In this document: positions 1 to 9,295 of the stretch, piece by piece
Layout of the letters: the number at the start of each line of letters is the position of its first letter
How positions within the stretch are numbered: position 1 is the stretch's first letter
NCBI GenBank assembly: GCA_041390865.1
Contig: JAWKPC010000013.1
Span: forward strand, 79,216 to 143,215
Length of the DNA: 64,000 nt
Source: JAUIIK01 sp041390865
GTDB taxonomy: Bacteria > Chloroflexota > Chloroflexia > Thermomicrobiales > CFX8
Direction of reading: 5' to 3'
Notes under the pieces: generated by a model
Seen by the model: the letters and a program-made list of their open reading frames with translations, nothing else
What the model was told of the DNA's origin: nothing
The model's database searches: none
Program-made: the position numbers and the translations under genes

Positions 1-348
1 CGCCACGCCTACGCCCTCTCGACCTCGTCGCTCGGCTTCGGCTGGCTGGCCGTCCTGACGCTCGACATCCCCGGGCTCGTTGCCGTCGCCGGGATCGTCG
101 CGATCTTCTTCATCGCCGGCATCAGCTACATCAGCCGCCTGGCTCTCCTCGGCCAGACATCGAAAGGCAGCTCCGCGACGACGATGGGCCTCAACACGGC
201 TACCCTCGGTCTCGGCAACGCCCTCGGCACAGCCATCGCCGGCCTCCTCCTCGCGCTCGGCGGCTACACCCTCCTGGCCCTCGCCCTCCCCGTCTTCTCG
301 ACCGCCTCCGCCCTCGCCATCTGGCACCCATCCCGCAACCCCTCGTAG
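1..348 (+). CDS. MFS transporter, C-terminal fragment (runs off the left edge)
   Basis: Frame 1 is open from base 1 to a TAG at 346-348 and gives 115 residues of hydrophobic helices (a segment around LVAVAGIVAIFFIAGISYIS, a small-residue helix NTATLGLGNALGTAIAGLLLALGG and a last helix YTLLALALPVFSTASALAIW). This layout matches the last helices of a 12-TM major facilitator superfamily exporter, but the substrate cannot be inferred from this fragment. The start lies outside the window. The stop codon is inside the first copy of a REP-like palindrome (345-369), so insertion of the repeat may have set the present C-terminus. Family assignment is by helix pattern only. Confidence 0.6.
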   Translation, partial: RHAYALSTSSLGFGWLAVLTLDIPGLVAVAGIVAIFFIAGISYISRLALLGQTSKGSSATTMGLNTATLGLGNALGTAIAGLLLALGGYTLLALALPVFSTASALAIWHPSRNPS

Positions 349-438
349 GGAAGGGGCTCGTCCCCTTCCGGATTTTCTCCTTCTTCTCGGTGACGAACCA
401 GGGAAGCGAAAAAGGAAGGGGACGAGCCCCTTCCCTAC
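345..438. repeat. REP-like inverted doublet, left of the RAYT gene
   Basis: Two 25-base copies, 345-369 and 414-438, are exact reverse complements of each other. Each is itself a palindrome with the core GGAAGGGG-CTCG/ACGAG-CCCCTTCC preceded or followed by GTAG/CTAC. The 44-base spacer is AT-richer. Head-to-head doublets of this size are the usual arrangement of REP/BIME elements, which are mobilised by RAYT proteins. The same 25-base sequence recurs at 1050-1074 and 1140-1164 on the other side of the transposase gene. Confidence 0.9.
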
Positions 439-466
439 GAGATCATTTGATTTGCGTAACTCGATG

Positions 467-988
467 TTACTGACGTTGTTGCAACGCGCTTTGCCATGCG
501 TTGTATTCGCGGTCTTCGTGCCATCGGGCCGGGTTGTTCGCGATGTAGTCACGGATGCGATTCAGATCGTGGTCGTCGCGGACGATGTGGTCGTAGAACG
601 ATTGCTGCCAGAGACGGCGCTCGAACGGCGGCCACCCGGCGTCTCGCACGCCATCCGCGTAGGCACGGGACGTTCGAGATTTGAACGCGCCAACGATGTC
701 GCTGAGCGATTCCCGTCCGGCGATTTCGGACGTATTGATTTCCAGGATCGCGTGTACGTGATTCGGCATGACGACATGGGCGTCGATCTTCACATGCGGG
801 AAACGATCTGAAAGCCGCCGCCACTGCTCCTGAACCATACGTCCGGCAGCGTTCAGATCGACCCGCGCGCCGACGATCTCGCCGAACCTGGGCATCCGGT
901 CGGCAACACAGATCGTGACGAAATACGCGCCAGGCAAGGCGTAGTCATACGACCGCAACCGCGGCAACTTGCGTTCCGGTCGATTCAT
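467..988 (-). CDS. REP-associated tyrosine transposase (RAYT, Y1_Tnp/IS200-like family)
   Basis: 173 residues. The start is taken at 988 (MNRPERKLPRLRSYDYALPG); the open frame continues upstream to 1171 but that part only translates the REP repeats. The HUH motif is visible as MPNHVHAI (about residue 85), and the catalytic tyrosine is probably in QQSFYDHIVRDDHDL (about residue 137), followed by RIRDYIANNPARW, the standard RAYT C-terminal helix. RAYT proteins are single-domain nucleases that cut and join single-stranded REP hairpins. The gene sits exactly between two REP doublets (345-438 and 1050-1164), the expected arrangement for a cognate enzyme and its substrate. It is intact, without frameshift. 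Confidence 0.92.
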   Translation of the reverse strand: MNRPERKLPRLRSYDYALPGAYFVTICVADRMPRFGEIVGARVDLNAAGRMVQEQWRRLSDRFPHVKIDAHVVMPNHVHAILEINTSEIAGRESLSDIVGAFKSRTSRAYADGVRDAGWPPFERRLWQQSFYDHIVRDDHDLNRIRDYIANNPARWHEDREYNAWQSALQQRQ

Positions 989-1049
989 CGATTCACCCGC
1001 CCACTCCCACATTGGTGATCCACCATCCACAATACACACCCAATCCCCC

Positions 1050-1164
1050 GTAGGGAAGGGGCTCGTCCCCTTCCATGTCTTCGATTTCCCGTCCGGGTCT
1101 TCGATCGCCCCTCCGACAACCAAACCGGAACCCAATACCGGAAGGGGACGAGCCCCTTCCCTAC
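1050..1164. repeat. REP-like inverted doublet, right of the RAYT gene
   Basis: Copies at 1050-1074 (same orientation as 345-369) and 1140-1164 (same as 414-438) are identical to the left doublet. The spacer here is about 65 bases and unrelated in sequence to the left spacer. Together with the left pair it encloses the transposase. The hsdM start lies about 125 bases further on. Confidence 0.9.
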
Positions 1165-1289
1165 GAAGCATGAGACCGGGCGGGGTTTGCGTCCTCTGAA
1201 TGGACGAATCGAACCTTGTCCTGTCGCAAACCTGCCGCTACGATTGTTGAAGTGCTGGGAACACGACTTAGGGGGAGGGGGAACCGCGC

Positions 1290-2837
1290 GTGACGGCGAA
1301 CGGTCCGATCGAAGGCAGACTCTGGAGCGCGGCCGACCAGCTGCGGGCGAATTCGCGGCTGAAGGCGTCGGAATACTCGGTGCCTGTCCTCGGGCTGATC
1401 TTCCTCGCCTACGCCGACGCCCGCTTCAGCGCCGTCCACGAACAGATCCAGGCCGAACAGGACGGCTCGTCACGCCGCCGCCGGACGGTCGGGCCGGCCG
1501 ACTACCACGCACGGGGTGTCCTCTACCTCCCGGAGGAGCGCGCTTTGCCCGGCTACTGAACCTGACCGAGGGCGACAACATCGGCGAAGAGCTGCGGGCG
1601 GCGATGCGCCACTTAGGTGAGCACAACCCTGAGCTGCGCGACGTCCTGCCGAAGACCTACGGACGGCTGGAGAACAGACGCTTGTCGAGCTGCTGCGGCT
1701 GCTCTCGACGATCCCGATGGACATCGAGGGCGACGTCTTCGGGAGGATCTACGAGTACTTCCTCGGCAACTTCGCGATGACCGAAGGGCAGAAGGGCGGC
1801 GAGTTCTACACACCGACCTCGATTGTCCCGGCTAATCGTCGAGATCCTGGAGCCCTTCCACGGCAAGATCCGACCCCCGCCTGCGGCCCGGCGGCATGTT
1901 CGTCCAGAGCGCCCGCTTCGTCGAGCGCCACAGCGCCGCTCGGAGCGCGAGATCTCGATCTACGGCCAGGAGCGGATTCGCGAGACGTCGAGGCTGTGCC
2001 GGATGAATCTGGCTGTCCACGGATCACCCGGACAGATCCGCGAGGGCAACACCTACTACGAGGACCTGCACCGGACGGCGGGGCAATTCGACTTCGTGAT
2101 GGCCAACCCGCCCTTCAACGTCAACGCGATCGACAAGGAGCGGCTGGAGGGCGACCCGCGTTTTTCCGCTCGGCCTGCCGACGGTCGACAACGGCAACTA
2201 CATCTGATCTCGCTCTTCTACAGCGCCCCAACGAGCGCGGCCACATTGTCATGGCCAACTCGGCCAGTGACGCGAGGGCTCCGAGCTGGAGCTGCGGCGG
2301 GAAGCTGATCGAGGATGGCGCGGTCGATGTGATGATCGCGATAAGCTCCAACTTCTTCTACACCGTCACCCTGCCCTGCACCCTCTGGTTCCTCGACCGC
2401 GGCAAGGCCGGACGGGCCGCGAGGAGAGCGTGCTCTTCATCGACGCCCGCCAGATCTACCACCAGGTCGACCGCGCCCACCGCGATTTCACCCCCGCCCA
2501 GCTGGAGTTCCTCGCCAACATCGCCCGGCTCTACCGCGGCGAGCAGCCAGAGCGCGAGGCGGGTAGCGACGAACTGATGGCCGAGTCTTTTCCTGGCGGC
2601 GAGTACGTCGACGTGCCCGGCCTCTGCAAGGTCGCGACGGTTGCCGAGATCGAAGCCCAGGCCGGTCGCTCAACCCGCCGCTACGTCGGCATCGCCCCGC
2701 GTCCGACCGAGGAGTTCGAGTTCGCCGAGCGGCTGGAGGAGTTGAACGAGGAGTTGGAGATCCTGAACGCTGAATCGCGGGAACTTGAGGAACGGATTTC
2801 GGAGAACATCAACGAGTTGCTGGAGGCGGTACGTTGA
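1290..2837 (+). pseudogene. hsdM: type I restriction-modification N6-adenine methyltransferase HsdM, broken by multiple indels
   Basis: The GTG start at 1290 is preceded by a purine-rich site (GGGGGAGGGGG). Joining frames gives a typical HsdM: N-terminal LWSAADQLRANSRLKASEYS and VLGLIFLAYADARF (1314-1430), then the helical N-domain, DIEGDVFGRIYEYFLGNFAM and EGQKGGEFYTP just before the SAM-binding region (1720-1815), the catalytic NPPF tetrad (about 2107-2118), and SSNFFYTVTLPCTLWFLDRGK (2347-2405). At least six one- or two-base indels break the frame (for example near 1540, 1675, 1830, 1875-1895, 2160-2205, 2275, 2430). The motif I region (DPACGSGG) is readable only by adding bases. HsdM partners HsdS to methylate adenine in the bipartite target. 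As written the gene cannot be translated in one piece. The stop overlaps the hsdS start by 4 bases. Confidence 0.85.
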
Positions 2838-4120
2838 TACATCCGAGGACTAAGGTAGGAGACATCGCCTGCGCTCGCGGCGGAAAGCGGCTACCCAAGG
2901 AGGCCGACTTCTGCTCCATCAGTCACGAATCATCCTCATATCCGCGCAAGAGACATTCGCGGTGGGAAGATCACGTTGATGACCCGATTTACATAGACAT
3001 AGAGTCTTTGAACGGATCAAACGGTACACGGTTGAAGCTGGAGATGTTTGCGTAACTATCGTCGGGGCGAACGTTGGCGACGTTGGGGTGGTCCCATCCT
3101 CGCTAGGCGGGGCAAACCTTACCGAGAATGCTGCGAAGCTTAGCGATGTGTGCGATGAGTGTGGATCCCTGTTTTTCTTGCGTACGCGCTCCAAACTGGA
3201 GACGCTCGCCCAGATGAAGCTACTTGCTGGGGCCGCCCAGCCAAAGCTGGGGCTTTGTACAAGATCGAGCTTGTTGAGATCTCCATTCCCACCTCTCGAA
3301 ACCCAGCGCCAGATCGCGGACATCCTGTCAGCCTACGACGACTCCATCGAGAACAACACCCGGAGGATCCAGATCCTGGAGGAGATGGCCCGGACGATCT
3401 ACCGCGAGTGGTTCGTCCACTTCCGCTACCCCGGCCACACCGCCACCCCCTCGTCGACTCCCCCATCGCCCGGTGCCGGAGGGTGGGAGGTCGTCCAGTT
3501 CATTGACATTGCAGATGTGCTGAGCGGCGGCAATTCGAAAACGAAGGTCTCGAGTACTGGGATGGTGATATTCCGTTCTTCACACCAAAGGATGCGCCTC
3601 GGATCGTCTCTACGTGCTGGACACTGAAAGACCGTTACTCCGCTCGGAGGGACAACTGCTCAAGTGACTCTGTTTCCGCCGGAAACCGTCTTTATCACGG
3701 CGCGGGGAACTGTCGGTAAGATGGCGCTAAATGCCGTCGATATGGCGATGAACCAGTCCTGCTATGCCCTTCGTGGCAAGAAAGGTTTCAGTCAACTCTT
3801 CCTGTTCCTCATGACGATGGAACAGGTCGACTACCTGAAAAGAACACTGGTGGCGCGATATCGACACGATCATCATCGATACGTTCGAAGAATGACGGTC
3901 GCCGCCCTGCCCGCTGTACTAGGGTCCCGGTTTACGGAGACTGCATTCGCTCTTCACACTGGCGAAGAATTTTGACACCTGAAGCGCATATCTGCGACAA
4001 ACACGTGATCTGTTGCTGCCACGTCTAATTGCTGGTGACATTACTTTGGAGAAATCAGAAGCGGCCGCAGCATCGATAGGGAGTCACTGCGTTCAGCATA
4101 CCTCCATCCAGACGACATAG
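2834..4120 (+). pseudogene. hsdS: type I restriction-modification specificity subunit HsdS, frameshifted
   Basis: Begins at ATG 2834 (MIHPRTKVGDIACARGGKRL) inside the end of hsdM, as in a translationally coupled operon. The first target-recognition domain reads GKRLPKEADFC, then DDPIYIDIES, VTIVGANVGDVGVVPSSLGG and AQMKLLAGAAQPKLG across three frames. The central conserved region is clean: PLETQRQIADILSAYDDSIE, NNTRRIQILEEMARTIYREW (3289-3420). A second recognition domain follows (VVQFIDIADVLSGG; ITARGTVGKMALNAVDMAMN), and the terminal coiled region is recognisable near 4010-4065 (RQTRDLLLPRLIAGDITLEK). Frame breaks occur near 2945, 3055, 3165, 3255, 3535, 3610, 3850 and 3960. HsdS dictates DNA specificity; the two recognition domains cannot be assigned to a sequence here. 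Confidence 0.8.
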
Positions 4121-4154
4121 AGCACTTGTCATTTGCCGAGAACTCTTGACCGAT

Positions 4155-5340
4155 ATGGATCGAGAGCGGATCAGTGTCGTTGTGCTGTACAACGGCTACA
4201 GCGAATTGCCGATCTCATAGAGAATGAAGACCTGATCACCAGTACAGACAAGGAGTTGGATGGGTACGGACCGTATGAAAGTCTAAGCCAACAGGAAAGT
4301 TGCCGAACTTTCACCGAGCGGAAAGAAACTGGCAGGATCTCAGCAGACATCGACGTCGAGGATCTAGCGAAGCGCACAACCGAAGGCTTTCCACGATATC
4401 GAACCTCTCGATGGCAGTTGAGAAAGACTATCCGTACTTTCCCGGCACGCGTACTACGTTCCGCACCGTAAGGCTGTCGGGATCGCTCGCTAACTATGAG
4501 GAAATCCTCTCACAAATGCGAAGGCGAAGCGGAAGTCAATCAACATTGCAGCTTGAGGATGGAGTCGTAGTTGAATACTCAGCGTCTGGGCTTAGTCGCC
4601 TGGTTTCCGAGTGAATCGGTGGGTGTACCGCGAAGCGAGTCGCTTAGAGAACGTTCTCGAGTTTGGGGAGATCCCGCAGACGGCGATTGGGAGCACTCTT
4701 TTGAGTCTGTCGACGAGGCACTGTTCGATTTGGTGCCTCGAGCAGCAGAACGACTTACTGTAGCCTATCGTGACCTCGCGGAACGCAACCAAGAAACTGG
4801 CAAAACGTCGTCGATACATGTCGAAGGTCATAAAGGATTTTGCCGATGCGGTCTATCCTCCTCAACCCGAACGAGCCCACAATATGGTGGTCGATGACTT
4901 GCACTACCTGAACCGTATTCGAGCCTTTGTATTCGATCACACAAAAGAGTGAACGCATCCGACAGCACACAACGGCAACTCTAGAGCTGTTGGCAGAGCT
5001 ACTTGCCCGTACCGATAACTTGGCAAGTAGATCTGTGCATGCGGAGACCGCATCGAGATTCGACGCAGAGCGCGTGCTTATCTACACCTACTTGGCCATC
5101 GGAGACATTATCGTCCTCAGCGGGCTCAGCGACAGACCCAGCGACCTGGAATCCCGTGTCAACCTCAACTCTGCTAGTCTTGAGGAACTTGAAGAGGAGC
5201 TGATCTAACAAAGAACGTCGCAGCAGAGATCATAAAGTACCGCAAATATCGTGACTTTGAGTCATGGGATGATGTCAAAGGAGTGAAAAGGGATCGGAAC
5301 TAAGACGCTTGAAAGGCTTCAGACGATTGCATCCATCTAG
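4155..5340 (+). pseudogene. unidentified gene between hsdS and hsdR, ending in a helix-hairpin-helix repeat; frameshifted
   Basis: I do not recognise the main part. A plausible start is ATG 4155 (MDRERISVVVLYNGYSELPI). Joining frames gives roughly 390 residues: an acidic N-part (DKELDGYGPYESLSQQES), a possible beta-rich stretch (YPYFPGTRTTFRTVRLSGSL, then LQLEDGVVVEYSASGLSRLV at 4430-4612), a helical part (ESVDEALFDLVPRAAERLTV; SKVIKDFADAVYPPQPERAH), and a long helical segment from 4940. The C-terminus is VNLNSASLEELEEELI, then after a base correction KNVAAEIIKYRKYRDFESWD and VKGIGTKTLERLQTIASI, stopping at 5340. That tail is a ComEA-type double helix-hairpin-helix, a non-specific DNA-binding fold. 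GC content is visibly lower than in the flanking genes. A gene placed inside a type I R-M operon is often an accessory defence or regulatory factor; that role is inference only. Confidence 0.5.
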
Positions 5341-5343
5341 CGC

Positions 5344-8300
5344 ATGGTGAGTTCCACCTACACCGAAGACACCTCATCGAACAACCAGCCATCGAGCTTT
5401 CCGAGGCTTGTTGGGAGACGGTCAACTGCTGGTCGGAACACGTCGGGCCGGAGGGCGCGACGCTGGGGCGGGAAAACCACGGCGAGGTCGTCCTGCGCGG
5501 CATACTGAGAGTGCGCTACAGCGCCTCAATCCGGGGCTGCCGCAGGACGCCATCGGGCAGGCGGTTGAGGAGCTGACCCGGCGATCGGGGCGCTGGACCC
5601 GGGCCGCCGCCAACCGCGAGATCTACGACCTGCCTGGGCGACGGCGTCAAGGTCAGCGTCCAGGCGGACGACGGCTGGCACAGCGAGACGGTCGAGACGG
5701 CGGGGTCGTCGACTGGAACGACCCCGCCAGCAACGACTTTCGGCCTCACAGATGACGATTACCGGCGAGTTCTACGAGCGCCGCCCGGACCTGATCGGCT
5801 TCGTCAACGGCCTGCCGCTCGTCCTGGTCGAGCTCAAACGCAACGACGTCCGGCCCAGGACGCCTACCGCGACAACCTGCGCGACTACAAGGCCGCCATC
5901 CCGCAGCTCTTCTGGTACAACGCCTTGATCATCCTCTCCAACGGCCGCGAGAGCCGGGTCGGGACGATCACCTCCGACTGGGAGCATTTCAGCGAGTGGA
6001 AGCGCGTCGCCTGAGGACGAGGAGGCGTGCCTATCGATTGAGACGATGCTCGACGGCGTCTGCCAACGGACAGACTGCTCGATCTGGTCGAGAATTTCAC
6101 CCTCTTCCTCGAATGGAAGAGTACGGTCAAGATCCTGGCCAAGAACCACCAGTACCTCGGCGTCAACGCCGCTCTGGCCGGATTAGAAACAGCCGGCGAA
6201 CGCCGCCAGTCTTCTGGCACACCCAGGGCAGCGGCAAGTCGATCTCGATGATCTTCCTGTGCCAGAAGACGATCTCCGCAAGCAACCCGGCAACTGGCTT
6301 CGTCATCGTCACCGACCGCAAGGAGCTCGACGAGCAGATCTACGGCAATTTCGTCAGCGCGCCGGGCGCGATCACCGAGCTTGAAGCCCACGCCGAGACC
6401 GGCGACCACCTGCGCCGCCTCCGGCGAGAACCACCGCTACATCTTCACCCTGATCCAGTTCCGGACAGAGCGCGGCGAGCGCTACCCGGTCATTTCGAAC
6501 GCGACGACATCATCGTCATCACCGACGAGGCCGCAGCCAGTACGACACCTTCGCCCTTCAACATGCGTGACGCGCTGCCGAACGCGTCGTTCGGCTTCAC
6601 CGGCACGCCGCTGATCCAGGGCGAGGAGCAGCGCACCCGCGAGGTCTTCGGCGATTACGTCAGCGTCTACAACTTCCGCCAGTCGATCGAGGACGGCGCG
6701 ACCGTCCGCTCTACTACGAAAACCGCATCCCCGAGATGCACATCAACGAGAATCTGAACCGGGACATGGAACGTACTGAAGCCTCCGGAGCTGGACGAAG
6801 CCAGGAACGGCAGCTGAGCGCGAGTTCGGCCGGGAATACCACATCATCACCCGCGACGACCGCCTGGAAGCGATCGCCGAGGACGTCGTCACCTACTTCC
6901 TCTCGCGCGGCCACAAGGGCAAGGCGATGTTCGTCTGCATCGACAAGGCGACAGCCGTCCGGATGCATGACAAGGTCCGGAAACACTGGCAGCCCACCGC
7001 GACGAGTTGGCCGCCAGCCTCGCCGACCGCTACCTGAGCGAGGCCGAACGCGAGGAGATCGAGGCCCGCATCCGCTACATGGACGAGACCGACATGGCGG
7101 TGATCGTCTCTCAATCCCAGAACGAGATCCCCGAAATGGCCGACAAGGGGCTCGACATCGTGCCCCACCGCCGCCGCATGGCCACCGAGGACATGGACGA
7201 GAAGTTCAAGATCCTCGACGACCCTTTCCAGGATCGTCTTCGTCTGCGCCATGTGGATGACCGGCTTCGACGTGCCGTCTTGCTCGACGATCTACCTCGA
7301 CAAGCCGATGAGAAAGCCACCCTGATGCAGACGATCGCCCGCGCCAACCGCGTCTTCCCGGGCAAGCGCTAGCGGCCTGATCGTCGACTACGCCGGCGTC
7401 TTTCGCCTCCAGGAAGCACCCCGCGATACGGGCGTCCGGACAACGGCGGCGATTCCCGGTCGCCGACAAATCCGAGCTTGTCGCGGCCCTGGCCCGAGCG
7501 ATCGACGAAGCCGGCCAGTACTGCCGCCGCTACAACGTCGATATCGAGGCCATCGTCCAGATCCCGGCTGGTAGCGACTGGGTCGTCGCCATCGACCGGG
7601 CCGTCGAGAACCTGATCGTCAACGATGAGGTCAAGCGCGAGTTCGCCCACGCCGCGCTGGTCAATCGCCTCTACGCCGCGATCCTGCCCGACCCGGCCGC
7701 GACCGAGCACAACCCGCTCCGCACCGTCCTCCACCGCATCGCCAACCAGATCCGCTCGCTCGATCCCGAAGCCGACATCACCGACGCTATGGATGATATC
7801 GACCGGCTACTCGACCGCTCGATCTCCAGCGAAGGCTTGTCATCCGTGAGGACCCGGAGGGCGTTGACGCCGACCACCGTCGACCTCAGCCGCTTGACTT
7901 CGACGCCCCAGGCTGCGCTTCCAGCAGGGCCGCAAGCGGACCGAGGCAGAGAAGCTGCGCGGGTCGATCAACGCCCGGATCACTCGCATGATCCAGCTCA
8001 ACAAAACCCGCATGGACTATCTGGAGCAGCCGCCAAAAATCCGTCGACGAGTACAACGCCGGCTCGATCGACATCGACCGCTTCTTCGGAGGAGCTGCTC
8101 GGCGTCAAGGCCGAGATCGACGAGGACGAGCGCCACGTCCGCGAGGGCCTGACCGAAGAAGAGTTGGCCGTCTTCGACCTCCTGACCAAACCTGCCATCG
8201 ATCTGACCGACGCCGAGCGGGTCAAGGTCAAGGAGACCGCCCGCCAGCTCCTGGACACCCTGAAGCAGGAACTCCTCGTCCTCGACTGGAAGAAGAAGCA

Positions 8301-8467
8301 GCAATCCCGCGCCGCCGTCCTGCCTCCACATCGAGAAAACGCTCGACGACGCCCTACCCGACGCCTACGGCCCCGATCGCTTCAACGCCGAGTGCAACGA
8401 GATCTACCAGCACATCTTCGACGCTCACTCCTCCGCGTCCGACAACCGCTACGCCGCCGCAGCTTGA
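5344..8467 (+). pseudogene. hsdR: type I restriction endonuclease subunit HsdR, broken by many indels
   Basis: Starts near ATG 5344 and ends at TGA 8465-8467. Frame joining recovers the full HsdR order: N-terminal LIEQPAIELF-like opening, the PD-(D/E)XK nuclease with FYERRPDLIGFVNG and LVLVELKRNDV (5770-5850), FWHTQGSGKSISM Walker A (about 6213-6250), FVIVTDRKELDEQIYGNF, the DEAD/H box in IIVITDEA (about 6508-6535, where the sequence after DEA looks about four bases short), FGFTGTPLIQ (6592-6620), the second RecA-like domain (KGKAMFVCIDKATAVRMHDK; AKFKILDDPFQ), and the C-terminal helical domain that docks on the methylase. More than a dozen indels interrupt it. HsdR performs ATP-driven DNA translocation and cleavage of unmethylated DNA. 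At about 1,040 codons the corrected length suits the family. Confidence 0.85.
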
Positions 8468-8481
8468 ATCCTCCACGTTTC

Positions 8482-8585
8482 GTAGGGGTGGGGCTCGTCC
8501 CAATCTGTTTTGGATCCCGGTTTTGGCCGCCCTTTGTTCGCGTTATGGGAACAGAAATCCGGGTGGGACGTATTCCCACCCCTAC
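8482..8585. repeat. second REP-like inverted pair, immediately after hsdR
   Basis: Arms at 8482-8502 (GTAGGGGTGGGGCTCGTCCC) and 8564-8585 (reads as TGGGACG...CCCACCCCTAC) face each other across about 60 bases. They share the GTAGGG...CTCGTCCC design of the four repeats around the RAYT gene but with GGGTGGG in place of GGAAGGGG. They look like a variant class of the same family and may be mobilised by the same transposase. They lie 15 bases beyond the hsdR stop and about 30 bases before the 3' end of the convergent DUF488 gene. Confidence 0.75.
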
Positions 8586-8614
8586 GAGCTGTTCGGTTTC
8601 AGGTATCGTGTCAG

Positions 8615-9166
8615 TCAGCGATTCCGCTTCAGCGCTTTGGATGTGAAGCGGGGTGGGGCGAAGTCGAAGGTCATCTGGCCTTTGGTGAGGCGGCGGATGA
8701 TCTCGGAGTGGGGCCGGAGATCACCGTCGGCGTCGATGTGGAAGACGGGGATGCCGCGCTCGACCAGCGACTCGCCGACGAGCTTGCTGCGATGGCATTC
8801 CTCGGGTCGTCCCTCACTGCACATCAGGCAGACGGCGTGTTGCTGCTCGCTGGCATTCACCAAGCGTTCGATGCCTTGCCGGTAGTTCGGAAGATCCCTG
8901 ACCTGCTCGTAGTCGACTTTCCGGTCGTCGATCCAGAACCGGTCATCCTCGGGACGCCCGCCAAGCTGCTCGCCCATGTGGACGTAGCGCATGCCGGCGT
9001 CGACAAGGCTCGCGGAGAGCGGCTCACGCGAGAATTCCGGCTTGTACGATGAATAGGGCTGAACGCGGACGTCGATGAGGTACTCGACTGCATATTCCTG
9101 GAGCAGGTCGATGAACTCGTCAATCGTCCGCGCGCCGTAGCCGACCGTCAGAATTCGCCCGGTCAT
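8615..9166 (-). CDS. DUF488 domain protein
   Basis: 183 residues from ATG 9166. The DUF488 signature is clear: N-terminal RILTVGYGARTIDEFIDLLQ, then YLIDVRVQPYSSYKPEFSRE (the family has IDVR.....RRP.F), YVHMGEQLGGRPED, and the C-terminal VCLMCSEGRPEECHRSKLVG, which carries the conserved Cys and CHR. The molecular activity of the family is not established; the CxxxPxxCHR segment suggests a metal or redox site. It converges with the R-M locus and ends beside a REP-like pair. The Lys/Arg-rich C-terminus (SKALKRNR) is intact. Confidence 0.88.
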   Translation of the reverse strand: MTGRILTVGYGARTIDEFIDLLQEYAVEYLIDVRVQPYSSYKPEFSREPLSASLVDAGMRYVHMGEQLGGRPEDDRFWIDDRKVDYEQVRDLPNYRQGIERLVNASEQQHAVCLMCSEGRPEECHRSKLVGESLVERGIPVFHIDADGDLRPHSEIIRRLTKGQMTFDFAPPRFTSKALKRNR

Positions 9167-9295
9167 CTCCTCGCTCGTTCCAGTTCAGTGACGCCAAGAG
9201 TCAACAGTCACAATGATGCCACCGGCCGCAAGGATGCCGTTCCCGTGCCGGATCGGCTACGCTGGCATCAACGAAGCAATCAGGAGGAACAACCA

